Source of the DNA: Flavobacteriales bacterium
GTDB taxonomy: Bacteria; Bacteroidota; Bacteroidia; Flavobacteriales_F; PHOS-HE28
Length of the DNA stretch: 64,000 nucleotides
Direction: 5' to 3'
Assembly: GCA_016788635.1 (NCBI GenBank)
Contig: JAEUSU010000019.1
Coordinates: 97,337-161,336, forward strand
Within the stretch, counting starts at the first letter, position 1, and each line of letters starts with the position of its first letter. This document shows positions 1-9,240 of this stretch, piece by piece. Position numbers and translations under genes: made by a program. The notes under the pieces are model-generated. The model ran no database searches. It saw only the letters and a list, made by a program, of their open reading frames with translations, and was not told the DNA's origin.

Positions 1-568
1 CCTGCAACTGGTGCAACAATCGGGTGATGACCTCGCGTGGCGAACCCAGTTCGTTGGCGATCTCCTGATGGGTGAGGTGCAGCGTGTTGGTGCCCGTGGC
101 CTGCACGCGTTTCACCAGGTAGTTCCACAACTGCTCATCCATTCGGCTGAAGGCGATGAGTTCCACGGACTCCAACAACTCGCTGAAGCGCTGCGACTGC
201 GTATCCGCCACGAAGGCCCTCCATTCGGGGAACTTCATCCAGGCATCCATCTGATCCACGGGGATCATGATGATCTCCGCATCGTCCTCGATCACGGCCT
301 TCACCTCGCTGCCGCGTTGTGTGCGGCAGCAGATGAGCGACATGGCGCACGACTCCCCTGGAAAGATGTGGTAGAGGTAGCGCTCGGCACCGTCGTTGTT
401 CTGCAGCAGGATGCGGATGGTGCCTTTGAGCACGATGGGGATATGCGTGATCGGATCGCCGGGGTTCATCAACACACTGCCCGCAGGAAAAATGCGGTGC
501 ACACCTACACGATCGAAGTCGCGCTGCAGTTCGAGATCTTGAAAGCGCGGCGCTGGACTGATGGCCAT
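1..568 (-). CDS. Crp/Fnr family transcriptional regulator (3' end cut by window edge)
   Basis: At least 189 residues are visible, read on the minus strand from the ATG at 568; the C-terminal end lies outside the window. Residues ~25-115 form a cyclic-nucleotide-binding-type beta roll (LKGTIRILL, then FPGESC). Residues ~165-189 are a winged-helix HTH with the recognition stretch ANELGSPREVITRLL, typical of Crp/Fnr DNA-binding domains. Three cysteines lie close together in the sensor domain (C74, C80, C81 in GESCAMSLICC). There is no N-terminal Fnr-type cysteine cluster. The effector is unknown; the cysteines make redox or metal sensing possible, which is inference. A promoter-like element sits 22 nt upstream. 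Confidence 0.88.
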   Translation of the reverse strand, partial: MAISPAPRFQDLELQRDFDRVGVHRIFPAGSVLMNPGDPITHIPIVLKGTIRILLQNNDGAERYLYHIFPGESCAMSLICCRTQRGSEVKAVIEDDAEIIMIPVDQMDAWMKFPEWRAFVADTQSQRFSELLESVELIAFSRMDEQLWNYLVKRVQATGTNTLHLTHQEIANELGSPREVITRLLHQLQ

Positions 569-590
569 TGCGTGATGAACGGTTGGGTGG

Positions 591-598
591 CGAAGATA
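591..598 (-). promoter_or_regulatory. -7 promoter element of the Crp/Fnr gene
   Basis: The minus strand reads TATCTTCG, a match to the Bacteroidota -7 consensus TAnnTTTG/TAnnTTCG, 22 nt before the ATG at 568. Confidence 0.45.
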
Positions 599-749
599 CC
601 GGGCTACAGTAGGTGACACACACCCCTTTGGGATATCCTGCGGCGCGCCGAACACTCCGCCGCATTCCCTGCGGAAATCGAACTCGGTGCATGGCGTTCC
701 GATCTTGACCAGGCCCGGACCTTCGGTCGGCGCGCCCTGCCCGCCAGCT

Positions 750-757
750 GACCTTTG
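750..757 (+). promoter_or_regulatory. -7-like element directly before the 763 gene (leaderless type)
   Basis: GACCTTTG differs from TAnnTTTG by one base and ends 5 nt before the ATG at 763. This spacing recurs at several other genes in the window. Confidence 0.35.
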
Positions 758-762
758 CGGCC

Positions 763-1173
763 ATGCTGGAAGAGAAGATGATGGAGACGCGCCATGCGCG
801 GCTGGAACGCACACGATCGGGCCTGATCGAGGTCCACTTCAAACCGGCGATAAAGCTGGATTCCACGGGGCTGCAGGAGTTGCATGAGGCGAAGCGCCAG
901 CTCTGTGGAACAGAACAGCCGGACATGCTCGCTGTCTTTCCACCGGAGATCGAGTTCGACATGAGCGTCCTGCTCTCCGGACACCGACCGGTGTCGGCAC
1001 CCCAGGGCCTTGTGCGCCGTCTGGCGCTGGCGGCCAGCAGCGCTTTCAACCGCGATCTGGCGGAGATCTACTTCCGCTACCATCCGCGTGAGCACGACAC
1101 GGCCATCTTCGTGGATGAAGCCGAGGCACGGGCCTGGCTCGCCGGTCAGGTCCCGGTGCCTTCCCTCTCCTGA
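763..1173 (+). CDS. Small STAS/SEC14-like protein of unknown function
   Basis: A 136-residue soluble protein with no signal peptide or membrane segment. It alternates short strands and helices: LIEVHFKPAIKLDSTGLQELHEAKRQL, a turn, VLLSGHRPV, a helix RLALAASSAFNRDLAEIYF, then TAIFVDEAEARAWL near the C-terminus. This layout resembles the small STAS/SpoIIAA-like proteins of Bacteroidota that end in an 'F.d..eA..WL' helix, but I cannot name the family with certainty. It ends 10 nt from the convergent OmpA gene. ATG 763 was chosen because a -7-like element lies just upstream; ATG codons at 778 and 781 are alternatives. Confidence 0.6.
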   Translation: MLEEKMMETRHARLERTRSGLIEVHFKPAIKLDSTGLQELHEAKRQLCGTEQPDMLAVFPPEIEFDMSVLLSGHRPVSAPQGLVRRLALAASSAFNRDLAEIYFRYHPREHDTAIFVDEAEARAWLAGQVPVPSLS

Positions 1174-1183
1174 TCCGGCCGGA

Positions 1184-2146
1184 TCAGTCCCGCACGATGG
1201 TATAGAGCTCCTTGAGGTCGGGTGCCAGGATGATCTCGATCCGGCGGTTCTTCGCCTTGTCGGCGGGGTCCACCGGCAGGTACTCGCCCCTTCCCGCCGC
1301 CGTGACGCGCACAGGTGCGAGCCTGCTGTTCTCCTGAAGGATCCGCACCACGCTCGTGGCCCGCATCACGCTCAGGTCCCAATTGTCCTTGAAGGCCGAT
1401 CCGGGCTGGATCTTGTCGGTGTCCGTATGGCCCTCCACCAGGATGTTCAGGTCCTTTTCATTCTCGATGGCTTTGGCCAGTTTGATGATGGCATCACGCC
1501 CCTTGGCATCCACCGTTGCACTGCCACTGGGGAAGAGCAGCTTGTTCTCCATGCTCACATGCAGGCGGCCGTTGCGCTCCTCGATGGTGAGGCCGCTGCC
1601 TTCAAATCCCACCAGGGCCTTGCTCACCTTGTCCTTCAGGGAGCGCATGGCGCTTTGCATGCGGTCCAGTTCGGTCTGCAATTCGTGCAGCTTGGCCTCG
1701 CGGTCCTGAAGTGAACGGGCCAGTGTGTTGAGGGAATCCTCCTTGGCGATCATGTTCAGCCGGAGCTCCTCCAAGCTGGTGAGCAGCTTGCGGTTCTCAC
1801 TCTTGTCCCCGCTCTGGATCTTGCTGTACTTGTCCAACAGGTCCGAGTTCAGGTCATTCAGCTTGTCATACTGGGCGCGCATCTGGCGCATACTGGTGCC
1901 CATGGTGCTCGTATCGTGCTGCAGGTGCTTCAGCCGCTTGTCCAACTCGTTGATGCGGGCCTCCTGGTCCGCCTTAAAGGCCTCGGCCTCGCGGGCGCGC
2001 GCCTCGGCACTTGCCGCTTCGGCTTGCAGGGTGTTGTACTTGCCATTCAACTCCTCGTACTTGCGGTGGGGCACGCAGCCCGTGGCGAGCAGAAGAGCTA
2101 TCAGGGTGGTGTGGAATGAAAGGACCAGGCGGCTGTGGGATCTCAT
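1184..2146 (-). CDS. OmpA-family peptidoglycan-binding lipoprotein with coiled coil
   Basis: 320 residues from the ATG at 2146. A lipoprotein signal peptide ends in LLLATGC (lipidated Cys24), so the protein should be anchored in the outer membrane. Residues ~30-200 are a long Glu/Lys/Ala-rich coiled coil (EAASAEARAREAEAF onward). The last ~115 residues form an OmpA domain: LLFPSGSATVDAKGRD, VEGHTDTDKI, NWDLSVMRATSVVRIL and NRRIEIIL, which carries the Asp/Arg positions that bind diaminopimelate in the family. It probably links outer membrane and cell wall. The reading frame extends upstream, but the signal peptide fixes this start. A -7-like box lies 5 nt before it. Confidence 0.9.
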   Translation of the reverse strand: MRSHSRLVLSFHTTLIALLLATGCVPHRKYEELNGKYNTLQAEAASAEARAREAEAFKADQEARINELDKRLKHLQHDTSTMGTSMRQMRAQYDKLNDLNSDLLDKYSKIQSGDKSENRKLLTSLEELRLNMIAKEDSLNTLARSLQDREAKLHELQTELDRMQSAMRSLKDKVSKALVGFEGSGLTIEERNGRLHVSMENKLLFPSGSATVDAKGRDAIIKLAKAIENEKDLNILVEGHTDTDKIQPGSAFKDNWDLSVMRATSVVRILQENSRLAPVRVTAAGRGEYLPVDPADKAKNRRIEIILAPDLKELYTIVRD

Positions 2147-2151
2147 TGGCA

Positions 2152-2159
2152 CAAAATTT
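2152..2159 (-). promoter_or_regulatory. -7-like element of the OmpA lipoprotein gene (leaderless type)
   Basis: AAATTTTG on the minus strand, one base off TAnnTTTG, ends 5 nt before the ATG at 2146. Confidence 0.35.
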
Positions 2160-2194
2160 CGATGGCAGGCTTCCAGAACCGCCACCGCCGTAAC

Positions 2195-2202
2195 TATTTT
2201 GT
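2195..2202 (+). promoter_or_regulatory. -7 element for the 2231 gene
   Basis: TATTTTGT in the 84-nt divergent spacer, 28 nt before the ATG at 2231. It faces away from the OmpA promoter. Confidence 0.4.
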
Positions 2203-2230
2203 GAACATCGCGTTATCGGTCAACAGAGCC

Positions 2231-2950
2231 ATGCTTGACAAGGACTGGATCATCGCTCCGGCGCTCGACCTGGAGCTGAAGCAATACCTGGTGCTGGCCT
2301 ACCTTCAACTGGTGAAGGCCCGCTTCGGGGAACAGAAGTTGTACCCCCACCTGGAGGACCTGCGCAGCCACCTGGAGCACCTGGAAGAATTGCGGAGGCA
2401 GAAGGAAGAGCTGGATGCCGCACTACCCCGCAAGCTGGTGGGCCTGGACCTGCGCAACAACCGATTGGAGCGCGCGCCCTTGGAGGATGCGAGCTGGCCC
2501 GCCTTGATCGATGAAGTGATCGCCTTCGCACTACCCGGTCTGCAGCGCGCGCTGCGTGAGGGCCAGGACCTGAAGGGCGAGATCGCCGAGCACATCCGCT
2601 TCGAGCCTGTGGGCGTGCTTCCGCTGGACCCGCGGGTGGGCTATTTGCTGCTGCGGGAAGGCCGCGAAGCGCGCGCTTATGCCTATTCGGTAACGCTCTT
2701 CCGTAGCGCACAGGATGAACTGCGCTACCACAGTGTGCACACGCGCTATGTGACCTCTTACACAGTGGGGCTTGCGTGCCATTACGGCACCATCAAATCA
2801 GACCTTGTACGCCGGAACAGTGGACTTCCCAACCCGGCCACCTTCGTCTTCGAAACGGACCTGACCATACCTCGCGTGGAGACTTTCCTGCCACTGGCCA
2901 AACAGCTTATGATCGAGCAGGTGGTGCGCGGCCCGGGTGAACAACCCTAA
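2231..2950 (+). CDS. Conserved hypothetical cytoplasmic protein
   Basis: 239 residues starting MLDKDWIIAPALDLELKQY. No signal peptide or membrane segment. The N-terminal half is helical with a short coiled coil (EDLRSHLEHLEELRRQKEEL, residues ~50-70). The C-terminal half has strands around GYLLLREGREARAYAYSVTLF and a conserved-looking TIPRVETFLPLAKQLM near the end. I do not recognise a named domain; similar uncharacterised proteins are known in Bacteroidota. The start at 2231 is preferred over an in-frame ATG at 2135 because the upstream extension reads antisense over the OmpA promoter region. The 3' end overlaps the convergent binding-protein gene by 4 nt. Confidence 0.7.
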   Translation: MLDKDWIIAPALDLELKQYLVLAYLQLVKARFGEQKLYPHLEDLRSHLEHLEELRRQKEELDAALPRKLVGLDLRNNRLERAPLEDASWPALIDEVIAFALPGLQRALREGQDLKGEIAEHIRFEPVGVLPLDPRVGYLLLREGREARAYAYSVTLFRSAQDELRYHSVHTRYVTSYTVGLACHYGTIKSDLVRRNSGLPNPATFVFETDLTIPRVETFLPLAKQLMIEQVVRGPGEQP

Positions 2951-4668
2951 GGGCGGAGGTGCGGGTCGAACCAGACCCGGGAAAGGTCTCTATATTCCAT
3001 CCCATTCATCGCCAGGCCCTGAACCCAGGGTTGTTCCAGGCGGATGTTCCGGTCGTGATAGAGCGGCAGGATGGGCACGTCCTCCATGGCGATCCGCTCG
3101 GCGGCGGCCAGCCCGCGCAACCTTTCCGTTTCCCGCTTTGCCGCACGTGCCACCGTGAACAATGAATCGAAGCGTGCCGCATGATAGCGCGTGTTGTTCA
3201 GGAACGTGCGTTGTGCCGTATCCAGCACCGCATTGCGCCCATGCAGCAAGGCCAGGAAGTTCTCCGGATCGGGGTAATCGGCGATCCAGCCCTCGCGCCA
3301 GAAAGCCGCCTGTCCGAGCTCAATGCGATCATAGTGCTGCTCGGCCGGCAATACACTGATGGTGGTGTTCACATGAAGCACCTCGTCCAACATGGTCTGT
3401 ACCGCTTCTGCCACGCGCACGTAACCGAAGCCATCGCTGTTCACCTGCAACAGCACCTTGGGGAAGCCCCGGCCACCGGGGTATCCCGCATCGGCCAGCA
3501 TGGCGCGGGCCGCATCAGGGTCGAATGAACAGGCCTCGACCATCGCATAGGGGTAGCCCGTCATCCCGGGTGGTACCAGCCCATGGTCCGCTGACACCGC
3601 CAGTCCATGCAGTACGCTGTCCACAATGACCTGGCGGTTGATGGCCATGGCAAAGGCACGTCGGACACGCACATCCTTGAACGGGGGCCGGAAAAGATTG
3701 AAGCCGTAGAACTGTGTGGTGAGCCCCGGCACCGAGCGCACCTTGAACCGCGGTACGCCGTTCTTGTCCAAGGAGTCACGAAGAACACCTATCCGGTCCA
3801 CCGGCACTTCGAACACGGCGGTCAACCGGCCTCGCAGGAATTCATCGAGTTCACGTGCCTTGTCCGGTTCGAAGGTGATGCGCACGGCATCGAGGAACGG
3901 CAGGGCATTGCCATGCTCATCCGTTTCCCAGTAGTCCTGCCAACGTTCCAGGATGATGACCTCCCCAGGGCGCATGACGCGCACCGCGAAGGGCCCAGTG
4001 CCCACCGCCTGGCCCCCTCCGTCCGGGCCGTACCGGGCCACCAGTTCCGGCGGATAGATCCAACACCCTTGATGCGCCAACACTTGGAGGAAATTGGGCA
4101 CCGGGTGGTCAAGGGTGATCCGCAGATGGCGGTCATCAACGACCTCTATGCCCAGACCACCCTCAACCGGGGGGCGACCCTCTCGCGTACGTTCATGCCA
4201 CTCGTCCGCACCCTTTACGCGTCCCTGGAACAGCCAGAACATCTGGTTCACCTCACTATATGTGCAGATCGCACGAAAGCAATGTTCGATGTCCTTTACA
4301 GTGAGTGCCCGGCCCCGGCCATCCGGGAACATCTCATGGTCGTGGAACCTGACCTCGGGACGCAGTTGGAACGTGTAGACCAGGCCCGTGCTATCCACCA
4401 CCCAGTTGTCCGCCAAGGCGGCAACGGGCTCCAACGTGGTGGGGTCCAGCCGCACGAGCCCTTGGTACACCTGGCCGGCAATGCGATGGGCGGCGGCCTG
4501 TGAAAGGCTCAGCGGGAAAAGCGAGCGGATGCGCTCGGCCTCGTTCGTGTTGAACACCCCGCCATAGGACCGGCCACCCGCTGCCTCACGGCCACGCAAG
4601 GGCTGTTCCGGGCCGGCGCAACCCAGAAGAACAAGCACCGGAGCAACTGCGACTAACGATCGGAGCAT
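2947..4668 (-). CDS. Peptide/nickel-type ABC transporter substrate-binding lipoprotein (family 5)
   Basis: 573 residues. Lipobox VLVLLGC gives lipidated Cys17. The mature part has the family 5 (OppA/DppA) hallmarks: GGVFNTNEAERIRSLFPLS, RIAGQVYQGLVRLDPTTLEPVAALADNW, LTVKDIEHCFRAI, AVGTGPFAVR, FKDVRVRRAFAMAINRQVIVDSV and YPDPENFLALLHG. Length is normal for the family. It should bind oligopeptides or similar ligands at the cell surface or in the periplasm. No ABC permease or ATPase gene adjoins it, so the transporter partner is elsewhere or the protein works alone. The promoter element at 4680-4687 matches the consensus exactly. Confidence 0.9.
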   Translation of the reverse strand: MLRSLVAVAPVLVLLGCAGPEQPLRGREAAGGRSYGGVFNTNEAERIRSLFPLSLSQAAAHRIAGQVYQGLVRLDPTTLEPVAALADNWVVDSTGLVYTFQLRPEVRFHDHEMFPDGRGRALTVKDIEHCFRAICTYSEVNQMFWLFQGRVKGADEWHERTREGRPPVEGGLGIEVVDDRHLRITLDHPVPNFLQVLAHQGCWIYPPELVARYGPDGGGQAVGTGPFAVRVMRPGEVIILERWQDYWETDEHGNALPFLDAVRITFEPDKARELDEFLRGRLTAVFEVPVDRIGVLRDSLDKNGVPRFKVRSVPGLTTQFYGFNLFRPPFKDVRVRRAFAMAINRQVIVDSVLHGLAVSADHGLVPPGMTGYPYAMVEACSFDPDAARAMLADAGYPGGRGFPKVLLQVNSDGFGYVRVAEAVQTMLDEVLHVNTTISVLPAEQHYDRIELGQAAFWREGWIADYPDPENFLALLHGRNAVLDTAQRTFLNNTRYHAARFDSLFTVARAAKRETERLRGLAAAERIAMEDVPILPLYHDRNIRLEQPWVQGLAMNGMEYRDLSRVWFDPHLRP

Positions 4669-4679
4669 TGAGGCCGGAC

Positions 4680-4687
4680 CAAAACTA
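4680..4687 (-). promoter_or_regulatory. -7 element of the substrate-binding protein gene
   Basis: TAGTTTTG on the minus strand is a perfect TAnnTTTG, 11 nt before the ATG at 4668. Confidence 0.55.
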
Positions 4688-4793
4688 TCCGGACCACCTG
4701 ATGCACGAAAGCACCAGCCCGGCGCGTTACCAACAAGCCGCCATGGAAGGCCGTCCCATCCTCATGCTGGATAATTTTCCGCGCGCCCCGGCG

Positions 4794-4801
4794 TATCTTC
4801 C
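4794..4801 (+). promoter_or_regulatory. -7 element before the 4807 gene (leaderless type)
   Basis: TATCTTCC ends 5 nt before GTG 4807 and only 2 nt before TTG 4804, which favours the GTG as the start. Confidence 0.4.
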
Positions 4802-4806
4802 CTTTG

Positions 4807-7800
4807 GTGTCCACGCGTTCACTTGCGGTCCTTGTGCTTCGTGGCGCGTGCCTGCTGGCGGTCGGCCTGCTGCTCGCGCCGGGAGCGTATGCCCAGATCG
4901 AGGGCAACCTGCGCAGCGCGCGGTTCCTGCCCACGGCGGATACCCTCGTATTGGATACGCTGAGCATCGCCCCCGGCTCCCTGCGCATCTCCCTGGGAGA
5001 TTCCCTGCTGGCCCCGGAGGCATACAGCCTTGACCCCTATCGGGGCCGGCTTACCTGGAGTGGCCGCCCGCCCCAGGACACCGTGACCGCGAGCTACCGC
5101 GTACTGCCCCTGTTGCTCGCAGGGCCCGTGCGCCACAAGGACCCCACGCGGCTGCTCGCACCCGCAGGTGAACGGGTGGACCCATTCAAATATGTGCCGC
5201 CCAAGACCACAGAGAACCCCTTCGGTCAGGTTTCCGGTCTGAATAAAAGCGGAAGCATTTCAAGGGGGGTCCTTGTAGGCAACAACCAGGACCTCTCCGT
5301 CAATTCCACCCTCAACCTCGAACTCAGCGGCCGGCTTACCGACCGCATCCAGGTCCTGGCCTCCATCACGGATAACAACATCCCCATCCAGGCTGGGGGC
5401 AACACGCTCGAGCTGCAGGATTTTGACCAGGTCTTCATCAAGGTCTTCGATGACGACTGGCAGCTGGTGGCCGGCGACTTTGTGATGCTCCGTCCGCGAA
5501 GCCATTTCCTCACCTACATCAAGAAGAACAAGGGGGTCTCCTTCTCCACCCACCTCAATGAGACCGGCACCAGCAATGTGGGCGGCAGCATGTCCGTGAG
5601 CAAGGGGCGTTTCGCCCGCAACGTGATACAAGGTGTGGAAGGTGTGCAGGGGCCCTACCGCCTGCGTGGCGATCTAGGTGAACCTTTCATTGTGGTGCTC
5701 TCCGGCACCGAACGGGTCTTCATCGATGGGCAATTGATGATCCGTGGGCAGGAGAACGACTATGTCATCGACTACAACAGTGCCGAGGTCATCTTCACCG
5801 CCCTGCGTCCCATCACCAAGGACCGCCGGATCGTGGTGGAGTTCCAATACTCCGACAAGAACTATGTGCGCACGCTGGCCACCGCCAATGGGCAGACCAT
5901 GCTGGGCCGCCGCACCTTGTTGGTGGTGAACGCCTACAGTGAGCAGGACCAGCGCAACCAGCCCCTGCAGCAACAGCTCAGCGACGAGGAGCGTGGTGTA
6001 CTGGCCCGTGCCGGTGACGACCCCCTGCAGGCCGTGGTCCCTGGTGCCGATAGCGTGACCTTCAGTGTGGATGAAGTGCTCTACGCCCGACGGGATTCCC
6101 TGGGCTACGACCCTGTCTACGTATTCAGTACGGACCCTGCGGTGGCCCATTTCCGGGTCACCTTCACACAGGTGGGACGTGGCAATGGGGACTATGTGCA
6201 GCAGGAGTTCACGCCGCAGGGGCGCGTGTTCCGCTGGGTGGCACCCGATACGCTTGATGGCGTGATCCGACGCAATGGTGACCATGCCCCGGTGCGCGTG
6301 CTCATTGCGCCCAAGGCCCAGCGCTTCCTGACCATCGGTGCCGAATACGCACATGGCGCACGCACCAAAGCGTCGGCTGAACTGGCCTTCTCCGGTAATG
6401 ACGTGAACACCTTCTCCTCGAAGGGTGATGCCGACAACAATGGCATGGCCCTGCGCCTGGGCGGGGTGCAAGGCATGCCTTTGCTCCGATCGGACAGCAC
6501 CTGGAAACTGAATTTGGGAGCTGAAGCGGAATTGCTCTCCAAGACCTTCAGACCACTGGAGCGCTACCGCCCGGTGGAGTTCGAGCGCAACTGGAACGCC
6601 GCCGGACTGAACCTGAGCGATGAGCAATTGCTGGGCGAAGTGAGCATGGGTGTGGATGGAGGAAAGAAGGGTACGGCCCGCCTGGGCCTGGGCACATTCC
6701 AAGTGCGCGATCGCTACTCTGGTCTTCGTCCTGTTCTGGTGGCTGACCTGCGTCCCGGCAGGTGGCTCATCACCGGCGAGGCGAGTCACCTGGCCACCTC
6801 CCAGCCTTATGAAAGCCGCTTCACACGCCACCGGTCAAGGCTGGCCTACAAAGCCCGGTGGATCACCATTGGGTATCAGGATGACAAAGAGGACAACCGC
6901 TTCACGGACACCACCGGCATGCTTCGCGCAGGCAGCTACCGCTTCCATGAGTGGGAGGGCTTTGTCCAAAGTCCGGACACCTTCAAGACCAAGTGGGTGA
7001 TGGGTGCCGGCATGCGCACCGACGACGCATTGCGCAACGGAACGATCGCACCAGCCACCGAAGCGCTGATGGCGCGTGGCGGTGTACAATTCACACGCGA
7101 CCCGCGCAATCAGTTCGGAGCCAGCGTTTCGTACCGGAGCCTTCGCGTCATAGACAGTACGCTCACCGCTCAACAGCCCGAAGACACCTACCTGGGCCGC
7201 GTGGACTATGACCTGCGCACATGGCGCGATGCGCTGGTGCTCGACGTGTTCTACGAACTGAATTCCGGCTTGGAACAACGTCGGGAGTTCATCTATGTGC
7301 AGGTGCCCGCAGGCCAGGGCATCTATATCTGGATCGACTACAATGAAGATGGCATCAAGCAGCTCAATGAGTTTGAGGTGGCCAACTTCGGGTACGAAGC
7401 CGATCACATCCGGGTGTTCACTCCGAGCAACACCTATGTGCGCACCTATGGCAACCAGTTCAGCGCTTCATTGGACCTGCGTCCCGCCTTGGCCTGGCGT
7501 GACCGGACCGAGTTCCTGAAGATCCTGGGCAAGTTCAGCGACATGGCCTCCTTCCGAACGGACCGCAAGACCGGCACGGATGACCTGGCCCAGGCCCTGC
7601 AACCCTTCCGCCTGGATCCCACAGACTCGGCGCTCACCTCCTATTCATCCTCGGTGCGGAACACCGTGTTCTACGACCGCACAAGTCGAAGCTGGAGTGT
7701 GGACTACACCTACCAGAACGACCTGGCGAAGAGCCTGCTGCTGAATGGCTTCGAAAGCCGCTCCCGCCGAAGTGATGTGGTGCGTGTACGCTGGAACACC

Positions 7801-8289
7801 ACCAACCGGTGGACCGTGGACATTGAAGCAGAGCAAAGCGTGCAAGGCAGTGCCAGCGATGTGATCACCGGACGGGCATTCCGCATTTCGCAAAGGTCCT
7901 CGCGACCGCGCATCACCTGGCAGCCTTCGACCCTGTTCCGCGCCAGTGCCTCCTACCGCATAACCGAGAAGGTGAATGATGCGGACCTCGGTGGGGAGGA
8001 AGCACAGCTGCAGGACCTGGGGGCCGAATTACGCTACAACGTGCCGGGCAAGGGCGTGCTGCAAGCCGGGCTCAACCGCGTGCAGATCGAATATGATGGA
8101 GTGGTGAATTCCACCATCGGCAACGCCATGCTGACCGGATTGCGACCCGGCACCAACTGGACCTGGAACGTGGCCCTGCAACGCAACCTGAGCGGCCACC
8201 TGCAATTGGACCTCACCTACAATGGACGCACCAGTGCGGATGCGCCTGCGGTGCACGTGGGAGGTGTGCAGGTGCGGGCCTTCTTCTGA
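4807..8289 (+). CDS. Large surface / probable outer-membrane protein
   Basis: About 1160 residues. The start is GTG 4807 (TTG 4804 is one codon earlier). The signal peptide runs through LACLLAVGLLLAPGAYA-like sequence with cleavage before QIEGN. The N-terminal 110 residues contain a strand-turn module (LDTLSIAPGSLRISLGDSLL, YRGRLTW) seen in large uncharacterised Bacteroidota surface proteins. The rest is rich in alternating aromatic/polar strands (VFIDGQLMIRG, YVIDYNSAEVIFT). A D-rich turn IDYNEDGIKQLNEFE resembles a calcium-binding loop. The chain ends VQVRAFF, a terminal aromatic as in outer-membrane beta barrels. No T9SS sorting domain is present. Function is unknown; barrel formation is inference. 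Confidence 0.75.
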   Translation: MSTRSLAVLVLRGACLLAVGLLLAPGAYAQIEGNLRSARFLPTADTLVLDTLSIAPGSLRISLGDSLLAPEAYSLDPYRGRLTWSGRPPQDTVTASYRVLPLLLAGPVRHKDPTRLLAPAGERVDPFKYVPPKTTENPFGQVSGLNKSGSISRGVLVGNNQDLSVNSTLNLELSGRLTDRIQVLASITDNNIPIQAGGNTLELQDFDQVFIKVFDDDWQLVAGDFVMLRPRSHFLTYIKKNKGVSFSTHLNETGTSNVGGSMSVSKGRFARNVIQGVEGVQGPYRLRGDLGEPFIVVLSGTERVFIDGQLMIRGQENDYVIDYNSAEVIFTALRPITKDRRIVVEFQYSDKNYVRTLATANGQTMLGRRTLLVVNAYSEQDQRNQPLQQQLSDEERGVLARAGDDPLQAVVPGADSVTFSVDEVLYARRDSLGYDPVYVFSTDPAVAHFRVTFTQVGRGNGDYVQQEFTPQGRVFRWVAPDTLDGVIRRNGDHAPVRVLIAPKAQRFLTIGAEYAHGARTKASAELAFSGNDVNTFSSKGDADNNGMALRLGGVQGMPLLRSDSTWKLNLGAEAELLSKTFRPLERYRPVEFERNWNAAGLNLSDEQLLGEVSMGVDGGKKGTARLGLGTFQVRDRYSGLRPVLVADLRPGRWLITGEASHLATSQPYESRFTRHRSRLAYKARWITIGYQDDKEDNRFTDTTGMLRAGSYRFHEWEGFVQSPDTFKTKWVMGAGMRTDDALRNGTIAPATEALMARGGVQFTRDPRNQFGASVSYRSLRVIDSTLTAQQPEDTYLGRVDYDLRTWRDALVLDVFYELNSGLEQRREFIYVQVPAGQGIYIWIDYNEDGIKQLNEFEVANFGYEADHIRVFTPSNTYVRTYGNQFSASLDLRPALAWRDRTEFLKILGKFSDMASFRTDRKTGTDDLAQALQPFRLDPTDSALTSYSSSVRNTVFYDRTSRSWSVDYTYQNDLAKSLLLNGFESRSRRSDVVRVRWNTTNRWTVDIEAEQSVQGSASDVITGRAFRISQRSSRPRITWQPSTLFRASASYRITEKVNDADLGGEEAQLQDLGAELRYNVPGKGVLQAGLNRVQIEYDGVVNSTIGNAMLTGLRPGTNWTWNVALQRNLSGHLQLDLTYNGRTSADAPAVHVGGVQVRAFF

Positions 8290-8294
8290 AGCGT

Positions 8295-9212
8295 CTACTT
8301 CAGATCGAACGAGGCATTGGAGACCATGGCACCTGCCTCGTAAACCTCCACCTTGTACTGACCGCTCTTCAACTTGTCGTTGGCGGTCCAGAACATGCAC
8401 ACGTCCAGTGGTTCATTCCGGTAGTCCACATCGCGCTTGGCGCTGAACTCGCCCTCGATCCCATTGTACTTGAACCGGTTGTCCGCATCGGTGGCCGGCA
8501 AAACCTGTCCGTCCGGGCTGATGATACGCATGTACAATGTCTTCGTGCCCGACCGGGTCACGCGGTTCTCGCCCAAGGTGAAGCAGCTCTTGATCATTTC
8601 CGCCTTGTTGGCCCGATTGGTCTCCACCTGCTTGCCATTGTTGCGCAGGAAGAGCGCACCGGATGTAATGGACGTGGTATGCAACACGGAACCTTTGCTG
8701 ATGAGCTCCTCCTGTTCCTGTGTGCGGGCCTCAAGTGCTTTTTTCTGCCCCGTCACCTCACCCAATTCCTGGGTCAGCCCCACATTCTGGGCCTGTAGCG
8801 CCTGGTTCGCCTGGTTCAATGAATCGATCGTGGCCACATAGCCCTTCATGATCTTGCGCAGGGTCTCGGCCTCCTTGCGTGCCTTGAAGAGGTCCGTCTT
8901 GCCCTTCTTCACATCGGCCAGCAGGCTCTCGATCTTCTCCCGCTGGGCATCCATTTCGGTGCGCAACTGGGAGTTCTCAGTCTCCAGGGTGTCATACTGC
9001 ACAAGCATATCCTCGAGCATCTTGGTCACGGCGTCCTTCTGCTCTGTGACCTGTTCCACGTGCTGCTGCTGCTCGTCGCCGCGCTTTCCTTCCTGTAGGA
9101 AGAGGTACAATAACACCACGTTGCTGATGAGCAACAACACCACCAAGGCGAGCAACAGGCTGTTTGAGCGTTGCTGGGGGGCTCCCTGGGGGGCTCCGTT
9201 CGTCGTTTCCAT
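8295..9212 (-). CDS. Single-pass membrane protein with long coiled coil
   Basis: 305 residues. A short Gln/Pro-rich N-terminus precedes one transmembrane helix at ~19-41 (LLLALVVLLLISNVVLLYLF). Residues ~45-175 are a nearly continuous coiled coil (VEQVTEQKDAVTKMLEDML onward). The last ~120 residues form a beta-rich domain with FTLGENRVTRSGTKTLYMRI and SGQYKVEVYEAG. It looks like an envelope protein exposing a coiled-coil stalk and a small C-terminal domain to the periplasm. I recognise no named family. It ends 5 nt from the convergent 4807 gene, and its start lies just before the comF promoter region. Confidence 0.75.
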   Translation of the reverse strand: METTNGAPQGAPQQRSNSLLLALVVLLLISNVVLLYLFLQEGKRGDEQQQHVEQVTEQKDAVTKMLEDMLVQYDTLETENSQLRTEMDAQREKIESLLADVKKGKTDLFKARKEAETLRKIMKGYVATIDSLNQANQALQAQNVGLTQELGEVTGQKKALEARTQEQEELISKGSVLHTTSITSGALFLRNNGKQVETNRANKAEMIKSCFTLGENRVTRSGTKTLYMRIISPDGQVLPATDADNRFKYNGIEGEFSAKRDVDYRNEPLDVCMFWTANDKLKSGQYKVEVYEAGAMVSNASFDLK

Positions 9213-9240
9213 GCGTGATCGTAATGGGGGCCGCGCGGTC

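Noticed and set aside
135..1049. 304-codon open frame on the minus strand
   Set aside because: Another frame of the Crp/Fnr region; the frame starting at 568 gives the real Crp/Fnr protein.
5674..6831. 385-codon open frame on the minus strand
   Set aside because: Antisense within the large outer-membrane protein gene; no domain.
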